Shown: positions 34,580 to 43,087 of the stretch, piece by piece | How positions within the stretch are numbered: the stretch's first letter is position 1 | Layout of the letters: each line of letters opens with the position of its first letter | Source: Namhaeicola litoreus | GTDB lineage: Bacteria > Bacteroidota > Bacteroidia > Flavobacteriales > Flavobacteriaceae | Length of the DNA stretch: 64,000 nucleotides | Assembly: GCF_042679565.1 (NCBI RefSeq) | Contig: NZ_JBHTMY010000001.1 | Coordinates: 248,001-312,000 of the forward strand | Reading direction: 5' to 3' | Notes under the pieces: model-generated | Databases searched by the model: none | What the model was told of the DNA's origin: nothing | What the model saw: the letters and a program-made list of their open reading frames with translations, nothing else | Position numbers and translations under genes: made by a program

Positions 34580-35491
34580 TTATTTATATTGTTGCAACGT
34601 TTTAATTAGACCTTCTTTAATCTTAATTACTAACCATTCCGGCTCAATTACCTTAACCGAATCAGCATATGCATATATTAGGTCTTCCAATTCCAGATTT
34701 GGAATTACATAAATAGAAATTCGGTACTCTTTATCATTGTTTTCAATAATAGTTTGAGAAGGATGAATTTTAAGCGATTCTAGATAGTTTCCACGCCAAG
34801 GAGAAAAAGAAAGAATTATGTGCTCTTTTTCTTTGCTTTCTGAAGCGCGAATTCCAATGATATCCTTAAAAATAGCATTCGGATCTTTGTTTGGATCTTT
34901 CGTGAATGTTTCCTTTTGTATTTCAAGATTCATAATTCTGTCTATTCCGAAGGTCAAGAAATTTGAATCTCCCTTTGGAATGGCCCTTAAATACCATCTG
35001 TTATTATACTCATGCAGTCCGTAAGGGTACACCTGAAATCTAGATATTGTTTTTTTTTGAAAACTATAGTGATCGAAGGAAACTACCTGGCTATTTTTAA
35101 TCGCCAGGATTAAATCTTTTAGGTTGCCCATTCCTTTAAGATCATACATTTTATCAAAGGAGACCTGCTTAAAAAAGTCGTTACCTTCTTTCACGGAACT
35201 TTGAAAGAGTTCCGCCAGGTTTATCGTTTGCAACATTCTTACAAACCCTTCTATATCGGACCCCAAAGTTTCATCTTTGTCTATAAAATATCCTTTCTGA
35301 CTTTTATTGTATTTTATTGAAATACCAAATGCTTTTCGCAAATCCTGAACAACTCTGTCAAATGATCTACTTCTTATACAAAAACCATTCTGTTCTAAAT
35401 AACTTATGAGTTCTATTTTACTGGAATATGGCTTAAATTCTGTGCGGTTAAGAATTAACTGATACTGTCTTAATTTATCTTGCCAGCCCAT
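34580..35491 (-). CDS. WYL-domain transcriptional regulator
   Basis: This 303-residue protein has an N-terminal winged helix at about 10-75 (YLEQNGFCIRSRSFDRVVQD). A WYL domain follows at about 130-215 (FQVYPYGLHEYNNRWYLRAI), and a C-terminal extension resembles WCX. WYL proteins often bind nucleic acid or nucleotide ligands and control phage-defence genes. It is the promoter-proximal gene of the five-gene minus-strand cluster, which suggests it senses or represses the set. Target ligand unknown. Confidence 0.87.
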   Translation of the reverse strand: MGWQDKLRQYQLILNRTEFKPYSSKIELISYLEQNGFCIRSRSFDRVVQDLRKAFGISIKYNKSQKGYFIDKDETLGSDIEGFVRMLQTINLAELFQSSVKEGNDFFKQVSFDKMYDLKGMGNLKDLILAIKNSQVVSFDHYSFQKKTISRFQVYPYGLHEYNNRWYLRAIPKGDSNFLTFGIDRIMNLEIQKETFTKDPNKDPNAIFKDIIGIRASESKEKEHIILSFSPWRGNYLESLKIHPSQTIIENNDKEYRISIYVIPNLELEDLIYAYADSVKVIEPEWLVIKIKEGLIKTLQQYK

Positions 35492-35877
35492 AATGAAGAG
35501 GTTATCTAACCTTAAATTTACTAATTTATATTTAGTGGTGAAAAATGGAATTACTATTACTCGTAATTATATCGAAAGGAATTTGTTTAATTGGGCAACT
35601 ACCCCTAATGGTATTCTATGGCGGCAAATTAGAATTAGCTAACTCTTTCTCAATCTAAATTAAAACTCCATTATAATAAATCCATGTTAACCTTTTGGAT
35701 CATTTGATATTAACAGATGAGAACTATTATAGTTTTGCTGATGAGGGCAAAATTTAGCAACCTCAACGAGTAATTACATATGAATGATATAAGTCAGTCT
35801 ATTTTCTAGAACATATGTTATATTAGCTTCTTTTTAATTGACTTTTTAATATCGTCACTTGAAATGAAAATTATTGT
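35492..35877. other. Intergenic stretch between WYL cluster and hsd operon
   Basis: This 386-nt gap separates two divergent clusters. It contains a 75-nt fragment of a second radC-like gene (35,683-35,757) and AT-rich DNA. A promoter for hsdR cannot be placed convincingly. Confidence 0.6.
35683..35757 (+). pseudogene. radC-like 3' fragment
   Basis: Twenty-four codons plus stop (H-V-N-L-L-D-H-L-I-L-T...) align with the last 24 codons of the gene at 30,197. The DNA match is about 85 percent by eye over 75 nt. It has no start or N-terminus. It probably marks a second radC allele left behind when the 5-kb cluster was inserted or swapped. Confidence 0.75.
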
Positions 35878-38406
35878 ATGAAAAACGAAGCCCATGCGCG
35901 AATCAAGATTAATGAACTGCTTAGAGAAGCAGGTTGGAGGTTTTTTGATGATACAAATGGGAAAGCAAATATTCTGCTTGAAAACCACGTAAAAATTACC
36001 CAAAAGGAAATTGATGCTTGGGGAAATGATTATGAAAAAACAAAAAACGGTTCGCTTGACTTTCTTTTGGTTGACAGCAATAATAAACCGATTTGTGTTT
36101 TAGAAGCTAAAAAAGAAGACCTACACCCTCTTGCTGCCAAAGAACAAGCCAGAAAATACGCCAAGACAGTTGATGCTCAATACGTGATTTTATCGAATGG
36201 TATCGTTCACTATTTTTGGGATGTTACCAAAGGAAATCCTAAACCGATCTACAAGTTTCCTTCTCCTTATGAAATCGGTGCCATTAAAGATTGGAATCCT
36301 GACCGAAATGCTTTGGCTAGTGAAAAAGTGGCGATTGACTATATCGCTTCTATTCAAATGCCCGACTATGCGGAACGACCTGAATGGAAAGGCAGCATTG
36401 AAGCCAGCAAAGATTTTATATGGACAAACGGACTTAGATTTTTACGTCACTATCAATTAAGTGCCATAGAACATTTGCAGAAAGCAGTAGCCAATGGCAA
36501 AGACCGCTTTTTGTTTGAGATGGCAACAGGAACAGGAAAAACCCTGACTTCTGCGGCTGTCATTCGTTTGTTCCTGAGAACACAAAACGCCAGACGAGTT
36601 TTATTTTTGGTTGACCGTTTGGAATTGGAAGACCAGGCTTGGAAAGCATTTACCCAATATCTTAAACCCGATTACAGCACTTTCATTTACAAAGAACACA
36701 GAAGCGATTGGCACAAAGCAGATATTGTGGTTACCACCATTCAATCGCTTATGTTTAATGACAAATATCGTTACGATTTTTCTCCAACGGATTTTGACCT
36801 GATTATTTCGGACGAAAGTCATCGTTCTATTTCCGGAAACGCCAGAGCGGTTTTTGAATACTTCCATGGGTATAAATTAGGATTAACAGCCACACCAAGA
36901 GATTATCTGAAAGGCGTTGACCCTGAAAAAGTAAAAGAAAACGACCCAAGAGAAATTGAACGAAGAATGTTGCGAGACACCTACTCAACTTTTGGTTGTG
37001 ACGGTGGAGACCCAACTTATCGTTATTCGCTTCTAGATGGTGTAAAAGATGGTTTTCTAATTAATCCAAAGGTGTTGGATGCTCGAACAGAAATTACAAC
37101 ACAACTACTTTCTGATGAAGGTTATGCGGTTGTTGTTCCAACAGAAGAAGGAGAAGAAACCGAAACTTTTGTTTCTCGTGATTTTGAAAAGAAGTTTTTC
37201 TCTGAAAAAACCAACGGTGTTTTTTGCCAAACCTTTTTGGAAAACGCGCTGCGGGATCCCATTACAAAAGAAATTGGAAAAACCATCATTTTTGCGGTAA
37301 GTCAGAATCATGCTCGGAAGTTAACTGAGATACTCAATGAATTTGCCGAACAACTTTATCCAGGAAAATACAATTCTGATTTTGCAGTTCAGGTAACTTC
37401 TCAGGTAGGTGATGCTCAACAAATGACCATCAACTTTACAAACAACAATCTAAGTGGAAAAACAACTTGGCTGGAAGGTTATAAATCTTGTAAAACAAGA
37501 GTTTGTGTAACCGTTGGTATGATGACTACCGGCTACGATTGTCCTGATTTGCTGAACATTTGCATGATGAGACCAATTTTTAGCCCAGCGGATTTCGTAC
37601 AAATAAAAGGCAGAGGTACACGAAAGAACACCTTTGAATTTAAGTTCAAAAACGAATTGAACGAAGAAGAAATGAAACGCCATGAAAAAGAAGTTTTTAA
37701 ACTCTTCGACTTCTTTGCCAACTGCGAATATTTTGAGGAAAAGTTTGATTATGACGAAAAGCTAAAACTCCCCAAACCGAAAAAAGGAGGAGGTGAAGGT
37801 GGTGGCGGTGGTGTTGACCTTGACAAATACACCACATTTCAGCCCGATCCCTTATTGTCTTTAAGTGAACAGCAAATCGGTTATGAAGGGATGAAGATTG
37901 ACCGCATGTTGTTCAAAAAGTTTGAAGACCGCATCAAAATGGACGACATGATTAAGAAACATGTAGAACTAGGAAATTGGGAGCATGTGATCAGTCATAT
38001 TCAGCAAGAGATTTTTGACAAACCAGAAGAATATTTCAACCTTGAAAAACTTAGAAAAGCAGCCAAGATTGACCGCAAGGTTTCTATTCGTGAAGTGGTA
38101 GAAAAGATATTTGGTATCATCCCGAAATTCAAATCAAAAGATGAATTGCTGGAAGAAGAGTTCGACAAGTTTATTTCCATTTATCCGCCAGAGGAAGATG
38201 TAAATTTAAGGGCACTCAAATACTTTTTTAAAGCCTACATTGTTGACCAAGACATTCGAAAAATCATTTCTTCCAAAGATTTCCATGCCTTGCAAACACA
38301 CCCAATGCTTACCATTTCACAATTCAAAGAAGTGGCAGTCAAATATCGGCAGGTGATCCCTGAATACATTAATGATTATGTGAAACTTGAACGATTCGCA
38401 GCATGA
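35878..38406 (+). CDS. hsdR: Type I restriction endonuclease subunit R (HsdR)
   Basis: This 842-residue restriction subunit cuts DNA after ATP-driven translocation. The N-terminal nuclease has Asp61 (SLDFLLVD) and CVLEAKKE with Glu76 and Lys78. The SF2 motor has Walker A ATGTGKT at 216-222, ISDESHRS at 310-317 and LTATP at 336-340. A Gly-rich linker (KKGGGEGGGGG) precedes the EcoEI-type C-terminal domain at about 640-842. It reads into the GIY-YIG gene with a 4-nt overlap and shows no broken motif. Confidence 0.94.
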   Translation: MKNEAHARIKINELLREAGWRFFDDTNGKANILLENHVKITQKEIDAWGNDYEKTKNGSLDFLLVDSNNKPICVLEAKKEDLHPLAAKEQARKYAKTVDAQYVILSNGIVHYFWDVTKGNPKPIYKFPSPYEIGAIKDWNPDRNALASEKVAIDYIASIQMPDYAERPEWKGSIEASKDFIWTNGLRFLRHYQLSAIEHLQKAVANGKDRFLFEMATGTGKTLTSAAVIRLFLRTQNARRVLFLVDRLELEDQAWKAFTQYLKPDYSTFIYKEHRSDWHKADIVVTTIQSLMFNDKYRYDFSPTDFDLIISDESHRSISGNARAVFEYFHGYKLGLTATPRDYLKGVDPEKVKENDPREIERRMLRDTYSTFGCDGGDPTYRYSLLDGVKDGFLINPKVLDARTEITTQLLSDEGYAVVVPTEEGEETETFVSRDFEKKFFSEKTNGVFCQTFLENALRDPITKEIGKTIIFAVSQNHARKLTEILNEFAEQLYPGKYNSDFAVQVTSQVGDAQQMTINFTNNNLSGKTTWLEGYKSCKTRVCVTVGMMTTGYDCPDLLNICMMRPIFSPADFVQIKGRGTRKNTFEFKFKNELNEEEMKRHEKEVFKLFDFFANCEYFEEKFDYDEKLKLPKPKKGGGEGGGGGVDLDKYTTFQPDPLLSLSEQQIGYEGMKIDRMLFKKFEDRIKMDDMIKKHVELGNWEHVISHIQQEIFDKPEEYFNLEKLRKAAKIDRKVSIREVVEKIFGIIPKFKSKDELLEEEFDKFISIYPPEEDVNLRALKYFFKAYIVDQDIRKIISSKDFHALQTHPMLTISQFKEVAVKYRQVIPEYINDYVKLERFAA

Positions 38407-38786
38407 TGCAATTAAATCTAGCAGACACGAAAGAACTTGAATGTCGCCCAGGAGTCTATAGGATTTACTGGATTAAGAACGGAAAAAGACAACCAATCAA
38501 GCGTTTCATGGGGTCAGATAAAACGGGCCTAATTTACATTGGTGAGTCTATTAATATTCGCAAAAGATTGAATGAGTTTAGAAATGCCGCTTTCGGAAAA
38601 TCGCAGGAATCTCATGTTGGTGGAAAGAAAATATTTAGACTAGACATCTTGAAAAGTCATATTCAAAAGAAAGATCTGTTTTTTGAATTTGAGTATACAG
38701 AACCAAACGAACATAGGGACCGGGAAAATCAATTACTCGAGCATTACAAGCAGAAATTTGGTGAAGTACCACCCTTAAATGGATAA
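38403..38786 (+). CDS. GIY-YIG nuclease-family protein in the hsd operon
   Basis: This small protein of 127 residues has the GIY-YIG fold. The visible pieces are RPGVYRIYW (17-19 as the GVY motif), LIYIGES with YIG at 45-47, RKRLNEF with candidate Arg53, a Glu at 108 in ENQLLEHY, and a final PLNG. All catalytic positions appear present. It overlaps hsdR by 4 nt and the next gene by 8 nt, so it is translationally embedded in the R-M operon. Its partner role is unknown; it may be a second nuclease module. Confidence 0.8.
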   Translation: MMQLNLADTKELECRPGVYRIYWIKNGKRQPIKRFMGSDKTGLIYIGESINIRKRLNEFRNAAFGKSQESHVGGKKIFRLDILKSHIQKKDLFFEFEYTEPNEHRDRENQLLEHYKQKFGEVPPLNG

Positions 38787-41364
38787 AAACATGTTAGATA
38801 CATCTACAAAGAAAAGAATAGACGATTGCCGGGATATTTTAGTGGGCAAACTGCCCGACCCCAAAGCACAAATAGAGCAAATTACCATTGGTTTGATTTA
38901 CAAGTTCATGGACGACATGGATAAAGAGGCCATTGAATTGGGTGGTTCGGCAAAGTTCTTTTCTGGTGATTATGAAAAATACGCTTGGGACAAGCTGTTT
39001 GACACCAAAGTAACGGCTGCCGAAATGCTTCGCTTGTATTCGGATGCCATTGAAAGTATGGAGAAGAACCCGAACATTCCACAACTGTTTCGTGATATTT
39101 TCAATAATGCCTATTTGCCTTATCGCGACCCTGAAACATTGAAACTGTTTCTGAAAACCATTGGCGAATTTGAATACACCCACAGCGAAAAACTGGGTGA
39201 TGCTTTTGAATACCTGCTTTCGGTGATGGGTTCGCAAGGCGATGCAGGACAGTTTAGAACACCCAGACACATCATTGATTTTTTGGTGGCGATTATTGAC
39301 CCTGACAAAGGCGAAACCATTCTTGACCCTGCGTGTGGAACAGCAGGTTTTTTGATTTCTGCTTACAAGCATATCTTGCTCAAACATACCAAAGCCAACA
39401 AAGAAGGTTTGAACATTTTCGAGTATAACAAACTCTCAAACCTGCCTGAGGGCAAGACAGGAAAACCTTTCAATAATTTAGGTGACCAACTCACACCTGA
39501 CGACCGAAAAAAACTGATTCAGAATTTTGCAGGCTATGACATTTCACCCGACATGGTGCGACTGAGTTTGGTGAATTTGTATCTGCATGGTTTTTCTGAC
39601 CCACATATTAATGAGTACGATACGTTGAGCAGCGAAGACCGTTGGAATGAAAACTTTGATGTGGTGTTGGCCAATCCGCCATTTATGAGTCCGAAAGGTG
39701 GCATACGACCACACAAGAAATTTACCATTAGCAGCAACCGCTCGGAAGTGCTGTTTGTGGACTACATAGCCGAACACCTTAACCCCAAGGGCAAAGCAGG
39801 CATTATTGTGCCCGAAGGTGTGATTTTCCAAAGCGGAACGGCATACAAAGCATTACGCAAGATGTTGGTTGAAGATTATCTGTATGCCGTAGTGAGTTTA
39901 CCCGCAGGTGTGTTTAACCCCTACAGTGGCGTAAAGACTTCCATTTTGTTGATGGACAAGGCCATTGCCAAACAACGTAACGAAATTCTGTTTGTTAAAA
40001 TTGACAATGATGGTTACAACTTGGGTGCACAACGAGCAGCCGTAAAAGGCGGTCAATTAAAAGAAGCCATTGCCCTAACCCATGAATTTGTGGCATCAGG
40101 TGAAATCTCTGATTCGTTGATTGCTCATGCGGTTTTGAAAACTGAGATAGCTGCGAATGGGGATTATAATTTGAGTGGGGAGAGATATAAATCAAAACTT
40201 GTTGCCGATTCAAATTTTGAAATGGTAGATCTCTCAAATGAAGAGATATTTAAAATTTTATCAGGTGGAACGCCAAGTTCATCAGTTGATGAATATTGGA
40301 ATGGAGATATTAATTGGGCAACCTTAATTGACTTGCCTCAATCTGAATTTATTTCCGTTATTTATTCGACAGAACGAAAGATTACTGAAGAAGGGTTAAA
40401 GAATTCTTCGGCTAAAATGCTTCCAATAAACTCAGTAATTGTCTCAACAAGAGCAACAATAGGCAGAATTGCCATTAATGCAGCTGAGTGTTCTACGAAT
40501 CAAGGTTTTAAAAACATCATAATAGAAGATTTCAGTAAAGCAAACACTTATTTCGTTGCTTTAATGATGACAAGGCTCATTGATAGAATGAATGCAATGG
40601 CCACAGGTGGAACATTCAAGGAACTCTCAACTTCGAATTTCAAAACTCTCCAAATCCCCCTTCCCCCCTTATCCATTCAGGAAGAAATAGTAGCCGAAAT
40701 AGAAGGCTATCAAAAAATAATAAATGGCGCCAAAGCCGTAGTAGCCAACTACAAACCCAAAATAGACATAGACCCAGATTGGGAGATGGTGGAGTTAGAA
40801 ACCATTGCACAAGTAATAAGTGGTTATGGTTTTAATAGTTCAGATTTCAGTGATGATAACCCAATTAGATGCATAAAAATTACAAATGTTGGGGTTCGTG
40901 AATTTGTGGATGACGATTCTAGCCGATTACCTGAACATTTCATAGAAGAGTATTCAAGGTACGCAGTAAACACAGGTGACTTAGTAATATCCTTAACACG
41001 TACAATAATCTCAAGTGGGCTAAAGGTTGCTGTTGTACCTGAGTCGTGGGACAACACATTAGTAAATCAGCGAGTTGCAGGCTTAAAACCAATGAAAGAT
41101 TCTAATATTCAATTTCTGTATCACTATTTGTGTTCGGACTCTGTTTACAAATACGTTGAAGAGCAATCAAGGTCTTTAATGCAACCCAATTTATCTGTTA
41201 CTGATTTGAAGAAATTACCTGTACCTAATCCACCAATTGATATTCAAAATGGAATTGTACAGCAAATACAAATTGAGCAAGAATTGGTCAATTCTAACAA
41301 GAAGCTAATTGAAATTTTTGAGCAGAAGATAACGGAAAGAATTGCTAAAGTTTGGGGTGAGTGA
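38779..41364 (+). CDS. hsdM: Type I DNA methyltransferase-specificity fusion (HsdM-HsdS)
   Basis: This 861-residue protein joins N6-adenine methyltransferase and target recognition. The HsdM N-terminal helical domain is at about 5-145. The SAM motif is ILDPACGTAGF (181-191) and the catalytic NPPF is at 299-302. From about 480 the sequence becomes HsdS-like, with two target-recognition domains (ILSGGTPSSSVDEYWNGD, then QVISGYGFNSSDF). Both end in the conserved helix signature (LQIPLPPLSIQEEIVAEIE; PVPNPPIDIQNGIV). Separate HsdS is absent. It overlaps its neighbours by 8 nt and 4 nt. Confidence 0.92.
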   Translation: MDKNMLDTSTKKRIDDCRDILVGKLPDPKAQIEQITIGLIYKFMDDMDKEAIELGGSAKFFSGDYEKYAWDKLFDTKVTAAEMLRLYSDAIESMEKNPNIPQLFRDIFNNAYLPYRDPETLKLFLKTIGEFEYTHSEKLGDAFEYLLSVMGSQGDAGQFRTPRHIIDFLVAIIDPDKGETILDPACGTAGFLISAYKHILLKHTKANKEGLNIFEYNKLSNLPEGKTGKPFNNLGDQLTPDDRKKLIQNFAGYDISPDMVRLSLVNLYLHGFSDPHINEYDTLSSEDRWNENFDVVLANPPFMSPKGGIRPHKKFTISSNRSEVLFVDYIAEHLNPKGKAGIIVPEGVIFQSGTAYKALRKMLVEDYLYAVVSLPAGVFNPYSGVKTSILLMDKAIAKQRNEILFVKIDNDGYNLGAQRAAVKGGQLKEAIALTHEFVASGEISDSLIAHAVLKTEIAANGDYNLSGERYKSKLVADSNFEMVDLSNEEIFKILSGGTPSSSVDEYWNGDINWATLIDLPQSEFISVIYSTERKITEEGLKNSSAKMLPINSVIVSTRATIGRIAINAAECSTNQGFKNIIIEDFSKANTYFVALMMTRLIDRMNAMATGGTFKELSTSNFKTLQIPLPPLSIQEEIVAEIEGYQKIINGAKAVVANYKPKIDIDPDWEMVELETIAQVISGYGFNSSDFSDDNPIRCIKITNVGVREFVDDDSSRLPEHFIEEYSRYAVNTGDLVISLTRTIISSGLKVAVVPESWDNTLVNQRVAGLKPMKDSNIQFLYHYLCSDSVYKYVEEQSRSLMQPNLSVTDLKKLPVPNPPIDIQNGIVQQIQIEQELVNSNKKLIEIFEQKITERIAKVWGE

Positions 41365-42212
41365 TGGGTGCATTAAGAGAAATATCAAACCAACACCACC
41401 GGGTCGCTTACTTGATTGGCAATGGCCCTAATCTTGCTGCCAACATAATGCCTTCATGGAAAGATTTGTTGAAGTCAGCGGCAGACCGTCCTATCAACTT
41501 TGAAATAGACGGCCTTTCAAATACTGAGGTGTATGATTTGGTAGAACTCCATTCCGAAAATGGTCATGATGTTAAGGAAAGGGTGAAAACCAAACTTGAA
41601 CTTCTTCCAAGCTATGATATCAGTATTCATAGACGGTTAATGGAGTTTGCTGAATCAAACAATTCACCAGTATTGACCACCAATTTTGATGAAGCATTTG
41701 AAAACTCAATCAATGCCGAATTACACCATATTGACTCAAAGGGCTTCACACGTTTTTATCCATGGAAAACTTACTACGGTCGAGAGCAATTGGTCTTACC
41801 AACGGATGGATTTGGCATTTGGAAAATTCATGGAGATGTACGTTACAAGGACAGTATTCGCTTGGGATTGACTGATTATATGGGAAGTGCTGAACGAGCA
41901 AGAAAACTCATTCACAACGGAGATGACCGATTGTTTCAAGGCAAGCGTCAAGAGTTTTGGCAAGGTCATCAAACTTGGCTTCACATTTGGTTCAATTTAC
42001 CGATTGTCATTTTCGGATTGGGTTATGGTATTGATGAAGTGTTTCTGAGATGGTTACTTATTGAAAGAAGACGCTATTTGAACATTTATCATGATCCAAT
42101 GGAAGTGTATTACGTTTCAAAAGGAACGCCAGCACCACCAACGCAAAATCTGATGCAAAACCTTGGTGTAACCATTAAAGTCGTAAACAACTATTCAGAA
42201 ATCTACGGGTAA
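41361..42212 (+). CDS. SIR2-like (putative NADase) protein
   Basis: This 283-residue protein has a SIR2-type Rossmann core. YLIGNGPNLAA (18-27) stands where GAGxS binds NAD. TTNFDEAFE (106-114) and IWKIHGD (153-159, with the catalytic-type His157) follow, then FGLGYGIDEVFLRW. SIR2 proteins in phage-defence loci deplete NAD+ on activation. It overlaps the HsdM-S gene by 4 nt and the next gene by 1 nt. The start is GTG (41,361) or ATG (41,364). Function is inferred. Confidence 0.8.
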   Translation: MMGALREISNQHHRVAYLIGNGPNLAANIMPSWKDLLKSAADRPINFEIDGLSNTEVYDLVELHSENGHDVKERVKTKLELLPSYDISIHRRLMEFAESNNSPVLTTNFDEAFENSINAELHHIDSKGFTRFYPWKTYYGREQLVLPTDGFGIWKIHGDVRYKDSIRLGLTDYMGSAERARKLIHNGDDRLFQGKRQEFWQGHQTWLHIWFNLPIVIFGLGYGIDEVFLRWLLIERRRYLNIYHDPMEVYYVSKGTPAPPTQNLMQNLGVTIKVVNNYSEIYG

Positions 42213-42901
42213 TGGCAGAGCATTTTGAAATATTGAACTATCTGCCCATTCGTTTCAAAAACAGGAACGAGCAAGAATACATTGAATTTCTTTGGGATTC
42301 TTTTGAGAGCAATTACAACAATGAAAAATATCAATTTTCATTTATAGCGTATCACATGCTCTTTATGAGTTTTGTGTATTTTAATGTATGGCAAATTAAG
42401 AAAATTCACTCGGCAGATTACGACAAAATCACGCTTGGTTTTAATGATTGCTTCAATAACGCCACATCGCCTTTTACATTCAGCCAAGAACAAGAAAGAC
42501 GGATTTTTACCCTTTTCAAATTCTTTGGTTTAGGCAATGAGAAAATCGGACAATACAAGAAAATAGTTGACTTGAGAAATGAAGTAGCCCACAGCAACGG
42601 AAACATATTTTTTAAGGCTCAGGAAACAGTGGACAACAAAATCACAGAGATTTTAAGGTTTGCAGAAGAAATCCAACAACACAGCAAATCGGCCATTCAA
42701 GATTGCTTCAAACGCTTTTTAATAGAAAGTCAAAACGAAGACGACAGAAGATACATTGACATTCAGGAGCAAATACATGAAGAATTAGTGCATGAGCATT
42801 ATTTATCACAAAAAGACTTAGAATTTTGTATGGAGTATGACATCACAGAATTGGCAAAGAACCGAATTATGGAGAAATTGAAAGAATATTTGAAATATTA
42901 A
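42212..42901 (+). CDS. RNxxxH (HEPN-like) protein
   Basis: This 229-residue helical protein has the motif LRNEVAHSNG at 121-130. It contains R122-N123-xxx-H127, the signature of HEPN RNases. Its start overlaps the SIR2-like stop (TAATG), so the two proteins are probably made in equal amounts. Most of the sequence is helical and acidic, with no other domain I know. It may be an RNase effector, or a partner or inhibitor of the SIR2-like protein. Confidence 0.6.
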   Translation: MAEHFEILNYLPIRFKNRNEQEYIEFLWDSFESNYNNEKYQFSFIAYHMLFMSFVYFNVWQIKKIHSADYDKITLGFNDCFNNATSPFTFSQEQERRIFTLFKFFGLGNEKIGQYKKIVDLRNEVAHSNGNIFFKAQETVDNKITEILRFAEEIQQHSKSAIQDCFKRFLIESQNEDDRRYIDIQEQIHEELVHEHYLSQKDLEFCMEYDITELAKNRIMEKLKEYLKY

Positions 42902-42925
42902 AAATTGAATACGCAACAGAAAAGA

Positions 42926-43045
42926 ATGCCAACACCTAAAGCCACACACATTGCCAAAAATTCATATCCAGGTAAATTATTCTATAAGAGTTGACAAGTG
43001 CAAATAGACCAAGCTACCAAGGAAATAGTTGAAATTAAAAGCTAA
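42926..43045 (+). pseudogene. Short interrupted frame after the defence operon
   Basis: A frame starting MPTPKATHIAKNSYPG and ending VQIDQATKEIVEIKS is interrupted by one TGA after 22 codons. It could be a relic of a lost gene at the operon end. The evidence is only the shared frame. Confidence 0.25.
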
Positions 43046-43087
43046 TAACAGAATTGCTACGATATAGAAGAGTAAAATAAATTAATC

